NCBI GenBank assembly: GCA_039621445.1
Contig: CP154956.1
Coordinates: forward strand, 13,876,166-13,940,165
DNA: 64,000 nucleotides
Source of the DNA: Euglena gracilis
Taxonomy: Eukaryota > Euglenida > Euglenophyceae > Euglenales
Direction of reading: 5' to 3'
Shown here: piece after piece, positions 41,239 to 51,860 of the stretch
Layout of the letters: the number at the start of each line of letters is the position of its first letter
Numbering within the stretch: the stretch's first letter is position 1
Made by a program: the position numbers and the translations under genes
The notes under the pieces: model-generated
Told to the model about the DNA's origin: nothing
The model's database searches: none
What the model saw: only the letters and a program-made list of their open reading frames with translations

Positions 41239-43044
41239 ATGAGCAATGCAGTTGAGAAGAAATTGGAATTTCATGGCCGCGGACGTGTTGGAGCAGAGGC
41301 CGCAGCAGCAGCTGGAGAACTTGGAGATGCGGTCGACACGTGGCAAACCGTGGCCGTTCTTCCTACCCAGACCCCCACCCCAGAAATTTCCCACAAAAAC
41401 CCCCCCAGTGACGGCCACGGTCCTTGGACCACTGTGGCCAGAAGGCCCAGAAAACAGAAGTCAGCCCAAGCCCTCAGTGGGCAAAGGATGGGCCATGGAG
41501 GCCCAAAATACTTCAGCATTGGACATCCAAAGCCCACAAATCAGGGGCTCTTCCCCCAAGCCTGTACACAATTTGGCCAAAGGCTGGGGAGATGGAATCA
41601 AGGCCAAGGAGGTCAACATTACAGGGGCCATGGGGGCCAATTTTACAAGCAAATCCCCTCAGGAAGGGGCAGAAAAGGTCTGTCCAACCCCCCCAATTCA
41701 TCTAACACAACAACCCCTCTCAAGGGGAATTGGGGGGGCCACAGCAGCCCCCCCAGATTTCCAGTGGGGTTGGAGGCCAAGAAGCAATCAAGGCCTGGAA
41801 GAACAACAGATGGATTATGGAAGAAGATTTATACATGGAGGCCTTGGAGGCCAGCAGGGTGGACCCACAGTGGCCACCAAGAAGCTATGGGACATCATCC
41901 CCAACCAGCAGGGTGGACCCACAGTGGCCACCAAGAAGCTAAGAAAGCTGCTGGAGAACTCCCCCGAGGGACCCACAGAGGCCCTCTGCCAAAAAGGGGG
42001 GGAAAAGGGACCCACAGTGGCCCCTTTAATGACTCAGCCTCAGCAGGAAAAGGGACCCACAATGGCCCTTTTGGAGGGAGGGGCAGGAACCCCTCCAACG
42101 TTTATTTCTCAAATCCCGATTGTTCAGTCAAGGGGGGGACCCACAGAGGCCCCCCTATGGAATGTCAACCAACCAGATCATCATGGAGAAGACCAGATAG
42201 GCAAAACAGGGCCAATAAGCCCTATGGTATGTTATCCAACAACAAGATCCTCCAGAGAAGTGAGCAGAGAGGGAGAGAATGCATGCACATCCCCCCAGAA
42301 AAAATTTCCTTTTCCAAGGGCCCAAGCCCTAGGGGTGCAATGTCCAACACCCCCAGCCCAGCCCCCCCAAAATCTTCTTATCCAGAAAACAACTTCAATG
42401 GAGGAAATAAAGGGAGACACCCCCCTCCGTCAAAGGTTGCAAAAAAGCCAAAAATGTCCATCACCACCAGCCCAGCCCGCCCAAAACAATCTTATCCAGG
42501 AAATAAATTCCATGGAGGAGAAATGGGGAGACACCCCCTCCATCAAAGGCTGCAAAAAAGCCTGAAATGGTGGACAAAAAATGCCCCCCCAACAACATGT
42601 CAACTCATCAGGGATGGCATTCAACCCCCCTGGGTAAACCCACCAAAATTGGCCACCCACCCAAAACCCAGAGCAAATTTGAACCTACCCCAAGCAGAAA
42701 AAATACTGCTGGATTACGAAAAATCTGGATCCGTAAAGAGGGTGAGGGATTCAACCACCCAGCACCTAATCCCCTGGTTTTTGATTTCAAAACCAGAGGG
42801 GGGACAGACCAAATGGAGGTTAATAAGCGATTGCAGGGAGCTAAATCAACTGTTCCAAGTGAAACCTTTCAAGCTGGATCACATCCAGCACATTTTCACT
42901 GTGTTGGAAAAAGGCCACTATGCAGCAAAAATAGACCTAAAGGATGCCTACTTCCACATACCAGTGAGCCAGGCCCTAAGGTCATTTCTAAGACATCAGG
43001 TGGGGGGGCAGACCTGGGATTCCAGGCAGGCTGTTTTGGCCTGA
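41239..43044 (+). CDS. DIRS copy B gag-RT ORF (RT cut by a frameshift)
   Basis: From ATG 41239 (MSNAVEKKLEFHGRGRVG) one frame of ~600 codons runs through the gag signature SDGHGPWTTVARRPRK, Gly/His/Gln-rich repeats (AGWTHSGHQEAK), a linker, and the RT N-terminal motifs (KWRLISDCRELNQLFQ, AAKIDLKDAYFHIPVSQ, FLRHQVGGQTW). It ends early because one A is missing in GGGATTCC, where copy A has GGGAATTCC; the frame then hits TGA. This copy shows that gag and pol form one polyprotein in the family. It should bind element RNA and start cDNA synthesis in the cytoplasm or nucleus. Confidence 0.7.
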   Translation: MSNAVEKKLEFHGRGRVGAEAAAAAGELGDAVDTWQTVAVLPTQTPTPEISHKNPPSDGHGPWTTVARRPRKQKSAQALSGQRMGHGGPKYFSIGHPKPTNQGLFPQACTQFGQRLGRWNQGQGGQHYRGHGGQFYKQIPSGRGRKGLSNPPNSSNTTTPLKGNWGGHSSPPRFPVGLEAKKQSRPGRTTDGLWKKIYTWRPWRPAGWTHSGHQEAMGHHPQPAGWTHSGHQEAKKAAGELPRGTHRGPLPKRGGKGTHSGPFNDSASAGKGTHNGPFGGRGRNPSNVYFSNPDCSVKGGTHRGPPMECQPTRSSWRRPDRQNRANKPYGMLSNNKILQRSEQRGRECMHIPPEKISFSKGPSPRGAMSNTPSPAPPKSSYPENNFNGGNKGRHPPPSKVAKKPKMSITTSPARPKQSYPGNKFHGGEMGRHPLHQRLQKSLKWWTKNAPPTTCQLIRDGIQPPWVNPPKLATHPKPRANLNLPQAEKILLDYEKSGSVKRVRDSTTQHLIPWFLISKPEGGQTKWRLISDCRELNQLFQVKPFKLDHIQHIFTVLEKGHYAAKIDLKDAYFHIPVSQALRSFLRHQVGGQTWDSRQAVLA

Positions 43045-45420
43045 ATGTAATGCCCCAAATTTTTATGTCAGTAATGAAGACATTCGAAAAGCTGTGGAGA
43101 AAAAGGGGCATCAAGGTATTTATTTACCTGGACGACATTTTACTGGTGGCCCCAACACAACTCATCTTACAAAATCACCTGAACACAGTGGTCAGGGATT
43201 TAATCAAATCAGGATTCAAAATCAATGTAAAAAAGTCCACCCTGCAGCCAACCCAAATCGTAAATCATCTTGGATTTCAGCTAAACTTCCAAGAGGGAAA
43301 ATTGCAGGTGCCCCCCCAGAAAATAAAAACAGTAAAAAAGGAGCTGGGAAAAATGGTGAAGAAAGATTACATGTCAAAAAGGCAGTTGGCTGCCATTTTG
43401 GGCCAAATCAGATGCAATCTAATGGCCCTGCCCTTTCTAAGGGTCTTTACGGATGCCCTGTCAAATTTTTTGGTGGAAAATTCCACAGCCCCCTGGGACT
43501 CAAAACACCCCATTTCCCAAAGAATAAAAGACCAATTAAGAGAAATAAAAAATCTACTGGACTCCTGGGGGGGGCAGACCCTTCCCCCAAATTGCAACCA
43601 GGGAGTTGCACTCAGACAGCAGTACCCATGCATGGGCGGGGGCTGGACATTCAAACAGGCGAAATTGTGCAAGAATTTTGGAGGGAAAACTCCATTTTGC
43701 ACATAAATGTCAAAGAATTAAGTGCAGCAATAAGCACCGTACAAAGCCTAAGCAAACCAGGAGAAACTGTGTCCCTGTCAGTGGACAATCAAGTAATTTA
43801 CTATTACTTAACAAAAGGGGGGGGGCAGAAAAGACCCCTTTCAATTCCATACTAAGACCCTTTTTCAAATGGTGCATGGAACACAACATAAACCTGCAAG
43901 TAAAGTGGGTGCCTTCAAAGGAGTGCCTGGCAGACCCCATAAGCAGGTGAGAAATGGACAGGGGGGATTACTCCCTGGACCCACAACTTTTTCAATGGCT
44001 GAAACAGCAGTTCAAAAATTACATCAACCTAAAAACAGACCTTTTTGCCTCACCAGGCAACAAAAAACTACCACAATTTGTGGCCAGGTGGCCCCACTGG
44101 GATGCCACAGCAGTGGACGCATTGCAATGCCCACTGGACAACATGGGGGGACTTTATGCAAACCCCCCCTGGTCTGTAATTCAAAATTTTCTTCCCAGAT
44201 TACAACTGTTTCCACAGGCCAAAGTTTTGATGGTCACCCCCTACTGGGATTCAGCCACATGGTGGCCCGAGTTAATAAACATGAAAGTACCAGGGACCCC
44301 CTGCCTGAAAATCACCCCTTACAAGGGTATGTTCACCAATTGCAGGGGGGGAAAAATGCCACCCCGCAGGTGGCCCCTCCTTTGCATGATTTGCTCAGGC
44401 AAATTTTTGAGGGGAAGCAAGTACAAAATTCGACCATTACAGATTTCCTGGGAAGAAACCCCAGTTTGAAAAGGTACCAAAGTGCCTTTACGCTTTTATG
44501 GGTAATTTTGGACAAAATGGGGGTGCCCCCCCCCCTGAAGCCACCACTGACCAAGTGGTTGACGCTTTAGTTCAACTGTTTCAATTTTCAAAGGCCCAAG
44601 CACGCAATGCATACAGTGCTATGCTACTGATCCCTGGCTTTGGGGGCTGAGGTTCCATGCCATGTTGGCACCATACAAAAGGCTTTGGAACCAAAACCTG
44701 GAGAAATATGGTGCATTCTGGGATCCCCTCCCAATCCTCCTGGGGCTGGCACAGTCCCCCCCTGCCCTCTGATATATGTACTTTGCGTACACAACTCATT
44801 TTCTGTTCACGAATCCTCTGTTTATACAGAAGTTCTGATTTGGCACAGGTCCAAAGAACCACCAGTGTGTTGGGGGGGGCACCCTACATCAAAATTAAAC
44901 GTAAAGGGCAAAAACTCCACAAGTGGGAGCGAGTTGTCTCCATTCCCCAGTGCCCCAAAATCAGTCCCTTTCATTTGATGATGTCTTATGTGGCAGCAAC
45001 ACGTTTCTTTGTGAAGCCTGGGGGCCCCCTTTTAATTACGTTAAAACCCCCCTATAAAGCCATAAAGGCAGATACCATTGCTTCTATAACCAAAAACTTT
45101 TTGGCCCAGCATGGGGTACACCCCCAGGTTTGGGGACCCCACTCCACCAGAGGAGCAGGAGTTGGTTTACTCAAAAAATTGGGCCTTTCTGCCCAAGAAG
45201 TTTGTGAAATTGGTCAATGGAAGGGGGTGGAGGCTTTCACAGCCCATTATCAAAGACTTGGTGCCCAAGGTTCTTTGGAGAATGCCCTGGCCCCCCTTTT
45301 TTCAGTGCACAATCTGGCCTCACAATGGCAAAGTGCGGAGCCCGAGGTGTCTCGTACCCCCTCGAGGCAGACCGAGAAGGGAGGAAGGGACACCGAGGGC
45401 GAAGCACAAAGACATTGTGA
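43016..45420 (+). pseudogene. DIRS copy B RT-RNase H-MT-YR, frameshifted
   Basis: It continues the pol of B in other frames: VFIYLDDILLVAPTQ (~43,120), RNase H (~43,690-43,830), a TGA at 43,948-43,950 where A has TGG, the Dam-like DLFASPGNKKLPQF and LYANPPWSVIQ (~44,037-44,180), the YR N-terminal NPSLKRYQSAF (~44,456), and a complete YR catalytic part from ~44,660 (LYRSSDLAQVQR, GPHSTRGAGVGLLKK, GQWKG, FTAHYQRL). Breaks fall at ~43,640, ~43,825, ~44,530 and ~44,646, mostly at G/C runs. The recombinase end is the best preserved part of this copy. Confidence 0.7.
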
Positions 45421-45782
45421 GCCCGACCCCCCCACCCATTTAAGAAAATTTGTCTTCAAACGCCCTCGGTCAGAAGATGGGGGCCAGGGGGGGGGGAGGT
45501 GGGGGGGGACCCCCCCAGGGAAAAAGACAGCGCCATGGTCGCCACGTCGGAGACAAAGCAGCCAACTCCGGCGAGGCGGCACTAAGCGGGACCGCCTAAC
45601 CCAGCGCAGCGAACAATCACACAACAAACCGCCGGCGAGCAAGGCATGGCCTCTCGGACTCCCACGACAGAGGAAGGGGGAGGAAGGGACCAAGAGGGCG
45701 AAGCACAAGAAGATGGTGAGGTCCTGCTTTCCTTGCCGGCTGTTCTGTTCTGGTGTGTTTGTGCGTGCGCGGGGGGTGCTTC

Positions 45783-48464
45783 TTACTGCGCCTTTGTTGC
45801 CGGAGTTGGCGATGATGAGGCCTCCTCCGACACCTTGGCGAAGCTGAACCGTCGTGGCCCCGCCCCCCCCCTCTCCCAGGGTCGCTTGGTGGGGGGGCCC
45901 CCCCCTGATGGGGATGGTGGTCTCTTTCTGGTGTGTTTCTGGGTGGGTGGTTGGGGCTGCTTGGTCGGGGGTCCCCTTTCTGGTTTGGATGTCTTTCTTT
46001 TTCTGCTGATTTTTTGGGTGGGAGGGCTGGGCTCACCATCTTCTTGTGCTTCGCCCTCTTGGTCCCTTCCTCCCCCTTCCTCTGTCGTGGGAGTCCGAGA
46101 CCATTCGGGCTCCGCACTGCGAGATGGTGAGGTACTGTGCACCCCCCTTTGGGCCATAATTGTTTGAATTTTTGTCACCACACCGAGCCTCAAATAATGG
46201 GCTTGGAATGCCCCAAAATTTTTCCACTGACCCAATTGCTGGACTTCTTCCACTTGCAAACCAGCATTTTTCCACCATAAAACCCCAGCCCCTCTGGTGC
46301 TGTGGGGTTTCCAGTGGGTGGTGTCCACCCCCCCCTCCTGCAGAATTTCTTTGGTGAGGGAATTCACCCTTTCTGATGTCAAAGGTCTTTTGCCATCCAA
46401 AGACCATAACAAATTATTTTTGTGTCCAACCATGTGGGCTGTCCTTTCCACATACTCTTTCAACAAATGCCAAGGGCTGATGAGGGGGGTGTGTGGCAAA
46501 ATCAAAACCTCCTCCCATCTTGGGAATTGCCATCCTTTCCTTTGCAATAAAATGAAAATTTTTTCTCCCACAAAACTGATTTTCCGCTGTGTCCTGGCTA
46601 AATCAACCCCCCTGTGGAGGGCCAACAGCCTCCAACAGATGATGAGCCTGTTTCTGAGCTCTTTCACAGATAGGTCTGAGAGGGGTTTGGATTTCCTGAT
46701 GATGTTGTCTAGGAAATCAGTGGGGTCCCAAAAATGGGCATACTTGCAGACATTGGAATTCCATTTCCTCTTCAATGGAGACAAAAGAGGGGAAAACCTC
46801 AATGACCCAAACCCAGGGAGTAATAAAACTGCTGCATATGCATTTCGTGCAGTGTTGAGGCTGTGGGTGGCAAGATCCAGGATGGCTTCAGCCATCTTAT
46901 GGACTGTGCAGTCCTGCAGGGGCACCCCTTTGTGCAACAATTGGCCCATCAAGGCCCTGAATGCTGAATCATATCTTTTGACATTTCCCAGATTTTTTAT
47001 GTAAGTGTCGATACTGGACATCGAAACTTCCTGGGATTGTAATATTTGCCTGACACAATCAAGCAGGCCAAATTCCACCTTGGGGGGGGCATCTCCTCCC
47101 CCCAGCAGTTGGTGAACAGGCCCCATTGGGGGGGGGGGTACCAACAAAACCTTGCTGCCTGGCTGCCTGATTGACATTAATTGGCGCCACCATGATGTCG
47201 AAGCCCAGTGGGGTACAATCAACAGACAACTCAGGTCTGGGTTTAGCATCAATCTCTGAACCCACTGGGGGATGATGCTCCAGGGGGGGTTGGCATAAAC
47301 TGGGGGGAGACCCTTTAAATCTGCCTTCAAAGCATCCACCAACAAAGCCCCTTGGTGGGGGTATCGACAAATGAACTTGGGGAATTTTTTGTTGCTGGGT
47401 GTGCAAAACATGTCCACCTCTGGGGTGATGTGGTTTTTGAAAAATTTCAGAATCTGGTGAAAAATGGGCATGTTCAGGGTGTAATCCCCTGGATCTTTTT
47501 GCTCCCTGGTCAGGGAGTCTGCCAATTGTTCTTTTGTGGGAACCCAAACCACCTGCAAGTTGATTTGCTTTTCTTGGCAATGGTATAAAAGGGGTTTTAG
47601 GATGGAATTTAAATATGGCTTTTTGCCTCCCCATTTTGTTAAGTAACTTACAGCCACCTGGCTGTCCACATGAAGAACAATGGTTTGTTTTGGTTTTGCT
47701 AAAGCCTTTACAGTTTCCACTGCAGACATCAATTCTTTTTGATTGATGTGGAGGACATGCAGGTCCCTCCAGAAATCTTGGACCCTTTGACCAGAGTTTT
47801 TGTCCAGCCCCCCCCACTGCCAGGTGCTGCTGTCTGAGAACAGTTCCTGAGAGGCCTGAGATTGAAAGGCTCTGCCCACACCTGGCTGCAAAAACGCTTT
47901 TAACTCCACAATTTGATCCTTGACCCCCTGGGGAATGGTTAGGGTGTGGTCCCAGCCCCACTTTGTGTGCAGATCCACCATTTTGCAAAGTTGATCTGTC
48001 AGAATTCTGAGAAATGGCATTGAGACTAAATAGCTTCTGACTTGCCCCACAATAGAACTGAGTTTTCTGCAGCTCATTTTTTGTGCTGTGAGCACCTTGC
48101 CTGGCTCCTTTCTTAAGGATTTTAGTTTTTCCTGTGGAATTTCCAGCTGGCCTTTTTTCAAATTGATCCACTGGCCCAAATGCTTTATTTCCTGTGTTGG
48201 TTCTAGACATGATTTGGGGAGGTTTATTCTGAAACCTGCCAGTAAAAGATCTTTTTTCATTTCTGCCAAATGCTGGGCTGCTGTCTTTTTGCTGGGGGCT
48301 AACAGCAAAATATCGTCCAGGTAGATGAAAACTACCTTTCCTTCCTTCCTCCATTTCCTTTCCCAGACTCTCATGAGAGTCATAAACTTTTGTGGCAGGC
48401 TGCTTATGCCAAAGCATGCAGCTTGAAACTGCCACGTTTCCCCCCCCCACCTGCATGCACACAT
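45783..48464 (-). CDS. DIRS copy C RT-RNase H-MT-YR polyprotein
   Basis: About 880 codons without interruption. Order: RT palm (ACFGISSLPQKFMTL, VVFIYLDDILLLAPS), thumb (INLPKSCLEPTQEIKHLG), RNase H (LFSDSSTWQWGGLD, LHINQKELMSAVETVKAL, IVLHVDSQVAVSYLTKW, LADSLTRE), the Dam-like domain (VDMFCTPSNKKFPKF, VYANPPWSIIP), and YR (NVKRYDSAFRALMG, LALHRGVDLARTQR, WKPHSTRGAGVLWWK, LGQWKNFGAFQAHYLRL), with R, H-x-x-R, W and Y all present. A Lys/Arg/Pro-rich tail of ~110 residues is encoded by the internal complementary region and right end. It needs only the upstream G-run corrected to join RT. This is the best candidate for a source of active enzyme in the cluster. Confidence 0.8.
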   Translation of the reverse strand: MCACRWGGETWQFQAACFGISSLPQKFMTLMRVWERKWRKEGKVVFIYLDDILLLAPSKKTAAQHLAEMKKDLLLAGFRINLPKSCLEPTQEIKHLGQWINLKKGQLEIPQEKLKSLRKEPGKVLTAQKMSCRKLSSIVGQVRSYLVSMPFLRILTDQLCKMVDLHTKWGWDHTLTIPQGVKDQIVELKAFLQPGVGRAFQSQASQELFSDSSTWQWGGLDKNSGQRVQDFWRDLHVLHINQKELMSAVETVKALAKPKQTIVLHVDSQVAVSYLTKWGGKKPYLNSILKPLLYHCQEKQINLQVVWVPTKEQLADSLTREQKDPGDYTLNMPIFHQILKFFKNHITPEVDMFCTPSNKKFPKFICRYPHQGALLVDALKADLKGLPPVYANPPWSIIPQWVQRLMLNPDLSCLLIVPHWASTSWWRQLMSIRQPGSKVLLVPPPPMGPVHQLLGGGDAPPKVEFGLLDCVRQILQSQEVSMSSIDTYIKNLGNVKRYDSAFRALMGQLLHKGVPLQDCTVHKMAEAILDLATHSLNTARNAYAAVLLLPGFGSLRFSPLLSPLKRKWNSNVCKYAHFWDPTDFLDNIIRKSKPLSDLSVKELRNRLIICWRLLALHRGVDLARTQRKISFVGEKIFILLQRKGWQFPRWEEVLILPHTPLISPWHLLKEYVERTAHMVGHKNNLLWSLDGKRPLTSERVNSLTKEILQEGGVDTTHWKPHSTRGAGVLWWKNAGLQVEEVQQLGQWKNFGAFQAHYLRLGVVTKIQTIMAQRGVHSTSPSRSAEPEWSRTPTTEEGGGRDQEGEAQEDGEPSPPTQKISRKRKTSKPERGPPTKQPQPPTQKHTRKRPPSPSGGGPPTKRPWERGGAGPRRFSFAKVSEEASSSPTPATKAQ

Positions 48465-48950
48465 GTTTCTCCAGACTGCTGTGCAGTTTTAAGTGGAAGT
48501 ATGCATCTTTCAGGTCTATTTTTCCACATAACCAACCTTTTCTTAGATATGGGAAGATGTTTCCCATATGTTCCAATCTGAATTTCTGTGGGGTAAAATG
48601 GAGATTTAACTGTCGACAATCTGATATCAGTCTTTCTTTGGTCTTTTCCCCTTCCTTTTTGGAAATGATAAAATAAGGAACAAAATGTTTTGCCTCCTCT
48701 GGGGGGATTTGTCTGGTTGCCCCTGCACATTCGTATTCTCTCAGAATTTTTTGGGCAGTCATTATTTCTTGGGGGGTCTTGAATGGAACTTTTTTGGACA
48801 TTTGAGGGGAGAGGGGAAGATCTGCCATAACACCTTCCCTTATCAGGTTTAATACCTCTGTGCTGGCTCCTGCCTTTTCCCAATGGGGGATACTGGCCTG
48901 CAGGGCTCTGAAAGGGGGTACCCCTGGGTGTAATGTATCTGGGGATTCCA
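48448..48950 (-). CDS. DIRS copy C RT, N-terminal part
   Basis: The frame reads ILREYECAGATRQIPPEEAK, FVPYFIISKKEGEK, RLISDCRQLNLHFTPQKFRL and GKIDLKDAYFHLKLHSSLEK, the fingers and first catalytic Asp of DIRS RTs. It then enters a nine-G run (48,440-48,448 on the opposite strand); one G fewer would join it to the next ORF. The same protein position carries an extra G in copy A. Confidence 0.7.
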
Positions 48951-49969
48951 CAGGCCCCATCACTGGGGTCCTTCCCCCTGGCTGCCCCATCACTGGGGTC
49001 AGCTCTGGCTGCCCCATCACTGGGGTCCTCTCTGGCTGCCCCATCACTGGGGTCACCTCTGGCCCTGCCATAGGGCTGTTCAAAGACAGGCTTTCCCCCT
49101 GTTTTTGAAAATTGGGGGAAGGTCTGTGTCTGCAGTGGGGAGGTACATAAACAGCTGGGGGGTGTGGGCTGATTATCTTCTGGGGGGGCCCTGGTGTAGC
49201 CATTCTTGGGCATCCCCCCCAAGGGCTGTGGTCTTGAATGCATGGGCCTCCAATGGCCATTTGATTTTTGTTGAAATGGCCTCCATTGGCCTTGATACTT
49301 TGGCCCTGGCCTCCATTGGCCTCTTGGATATAATGGCCTCCATTGGCCTTCCCCTGAAGGGGGTGGGGCTTGCTTGGATGGTTGAAATGGCCTCCACTGG
49401 CCTTGAGGTCTTGATGCCTCCACTGGCCACCATTGGCCCCTTGATTTTGAATATAATGGCTTTTCAGCCTGAGCTTTTGGCTTCCATAGCCTTGCAGCTG
49501 GGCTCCATGCCCTTGATGATAAAGGCTGCCATAGCCTTGATGACAAGGGTCTCCATGCCCTTGATTCCCCCTGGGTGGGGGGTGGTGATGAGAAAAAGGG
49601 GGGGTAATCTGCCAGACCTGTCTCCCCATTTCTTTTCCTCGATTTACTGGCCACCACTGTCCAGGGTCCATGGCCGTCGTTGAACTGTTGGAATCGAAAT
49701 TTCTCTGGGAGATTGGGAGGAGGGGGGGTTGCGACGGCCACGGACTGGTGTTCTGCTGCTGCCCCGTCATCGTCTCCAGCGCCTGCTGCTCCTCCACTCT
49801 TCTCCATTCCAGGTTTCTTCCTTGAAATTCCTGATGATGTCGCTGGACGGTCTGTGTTGGTTGCACCGGCTTCAGCTGGGACTCCGTCTCTTCCAGCTTC
49901 AGCTGCCTTCTCCTGGCTTCCTTTTTGCTCTGCTGGGCCTCTGGACACCAGGTATGTGGCATCTTTCAT
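48950..49969 (-). CDS. DIRS copy C gag
   Basis: ATG 49969 starts MKDATYLVSRGPAEQ, similar to the MKDAISKH start of subfamily D. It contains the signature DGHGPWTVVASKSRKR and then repeats of GQWRPFQ/GHWRPM with Pro/Gln-rich spacers, followed by DPSDGAAR repeats. No zinc knuckle is seen, as is usual for DIRS Gag. The frame stays open to 48404, but RT-like residues upstream of 48,450 are in a different frame, so the gag-to-pol switch lies between about 49,550 and 48,950. Whether that is programmed or a defect is unknown. Confidence 0.65.
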
Positions 49970-50235
49970 GGAAATCAAAATTTTCTTTCTCCGCTTTTCT
50001 ATATCGTCCAGATTGCTCTTCCTCCTCTGTATTGACTGGTCGGTGTGGTTGAACGTTGTTGAACTCGTTGAGTTGAAATTCTTTCTCCTTGAGGTCGAAG
50101 GGCAGAATTAAGAATCAGCCAACTCCGGCAACAAAAAGCAGTAAGAAGCACCCCCCGCGCACGCACAAACGCACCAGAACAGAACAGCCGGCAAGGAAAG
50201 CAGGACCTCACCATCTCGCAGTGCGGAGCCCGAAT

Positions 50236-50640
50236 GGTCACAATGTCTTTGTGCTTCGCCCTCGGTGTCCCTTCCTCCCTTCTCGGTCTGCCTCGAGGGA
50301 GTACGAAAACCGCCGGCGAGCAAGGCATGGCCTCACAATGTCTTTGTGCTTCGCCCTCGGTGTCCCTTCCTCCCTTTTCGGCTTGCCTCGAGGGAGTACG
50401 ATCCCTCGAGGAAAACCGACCAGGGAGGAAGGGACACCAAGGGCGAAGCACAAAGACCTTGTGAGCCCGAGGTGTCACTAAGAATCAGCCAACTCCGGCG
50501 AAAAAGGCACCAAGCAGGGACTCCTAAGCCAGCGCAAAAAAATCATCCGGACGGCACCGCCGGCGAGCAAGGCATGGCCTTAAAGGGGCAAAGTGTGGAG
50601 CCCGAGGTGGTGTGCCCTGCCCCCCCCTCCCGGTCTTCCT
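50236..50640. repeat. Mosaic of DIRS end fragments
   Basis: Two copies of the A/B right-end extension (ATGTCTTTGTGCTTCGCCCT ... CTCGAGGGAGTACGA at 50,242-50,308 and 50,337-50,401) flank an ITR stub (CGCCGGCGAGCAAGGCATGG). Then comes an inverted extension (50,402-50,478) and a subfamily D terminus (50,485-50,635). Confidence 0.6.
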
Positions 50641-51860
50641 CGGGAGTGTGCGATTCCTTGCCTGGGCGCTGGAGTATGCCGAAAAATGTCCACCCGGAAG
50701 GCGGAGTGCTCCGCAGGAAATGCGCAGACCCCACACGCTATTATTCGCAGCGCTACCCTCACTTGGAAACTGAGGGTGGAGCACAAAGTTTTCCGGAGGC
50801 TCATGCCGTTTTTTTTTTAACCACTCTCCGGACAAGGCCCTAGCAAGACCCTCCTCCGCCCGCCGATCGCTCTGCGGGAAAGAGGGCCCGGCAGTGGTCT
50901 TGGGTGCGCCCTTGTGGCGATTTTGCTTTTTTTCAGGGTCAATACCCGCTTCCGATTTGCCCTTGATGCCCCTTCCTCTCTGGTCTTTCCCTGTTTTTTT
51001 TTGTCTGGTCAGTTTGGATTTCCAAAAGGAAAAGCCACGGGGCCAACCAGGGCGTGGCGTTCCCCACTCTAGCCTTTCTTGAGGTCCACTGTTCGTTCCC
51101 TTGGCCAAAAAACTTCACCTCAATCCCAAAACAAAAAAGAAGAGAGACCGCTTTTCAAAACCGAAACCCAATTTCCAAAACAGCACTCCAGCCCAGACAG
51201 ACAGCCCTCACTGGCATGCAGGAAAAAAAAACGATGGCGATGGAATGGGGAAAAAAGGAGAGAGAGAAGAAGAAAGAGCGACGAGAAAAGGAGCTCCTCA
51301 ACGCTGGTGTGAGTGTGCGTGCAGTGATAGCGGGCGAAGGGACCTTGGCGGCTCCCCTCACGGCTCCACCGGGTGCGGGAAAGGAAGGTTCGCTGCGCTA
51401 GGCCAACGCCTGCAATACGGCCGGGTCCGTGACGTTCAGCTTCCGGACTGCACGCCGCAGAGCGGCCCGCTGCCTCCATACCTCCGCTTGCCAGGGACAC
51501 GAGGGAACAGTCACCCCCCCCTGTCTGAGCACCGCAAATAATGGGTAAAGGCCCAGGGCTGAGGCATTGTTTTAAAACAAGTGTTTTTAAACAAGTTTTC
51601 TTCCTATTTGCAGTGTTTTATTTAAAAAAAACATTCTTTTTGAAACAAAAAACCGTTTTTAAACCGTTTTTTATTCATGAAATTTTTTTTGCTTTGCTTT
51701 AAAACAAAAAAAACGTCAGCCCTGTAAAGGCCAGGGGGGGGGGTGTTCAGACAAACGGGGGAAAGACTGACGGAAAAAAAAATTCCGGCGCTGCACCGGA
51801 AAAGCTGCCCTGAGTTTAGGGTCCCCTCATACCTACCCCCCCGCGGGAAACTGTCACCTG
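50640..51860. other. No assignable gene; possible relic of subfamily D
   Basis: It follows a D-type DIRS terminus. Open frames exist on both strands (for example minus 50,524-51,108), but none shows a family motif. A T/A-rich stretch (51,570-51,715) follows and then a G-run. Confidence 0.25.

Larger units (their letters stand above)
40946..45652 (+). mobile_element. DIRS-type retroelement, copy B
   Basis: It starts directly at the right ITR of A; its left ITR (40,984-41,075) is the inverse of A's right ITR across a ~60-base spacer. The right ITR is at 45,562-45,652, ending AAGGCATGGCCT, where copy C begins. The internal complementary region is ~45,313-45,420. Sequence and layout follow copy A closely, and the two are head to tail. 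Confidence 0.75.
45653..50235 (-). mobile_element. DIRS-type retroelement, copy C (divergent, best preserved)
   Basis: ITRs at 45,716-45,811 and 50,122-50,216 are inverted copies (GCCGGCTGTTCTGTTCTGGT, GTGCTTCTTACTG, TTGCCGGAGTTGGC). An internal complementary region at 46,040-46,135 pairs with the right end (45,653-45,720) and repeats the start of the left end. It lies tail to tail with B. It differs strongly from A and B in sequence but has the same domain order. Confidence 0.75.
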
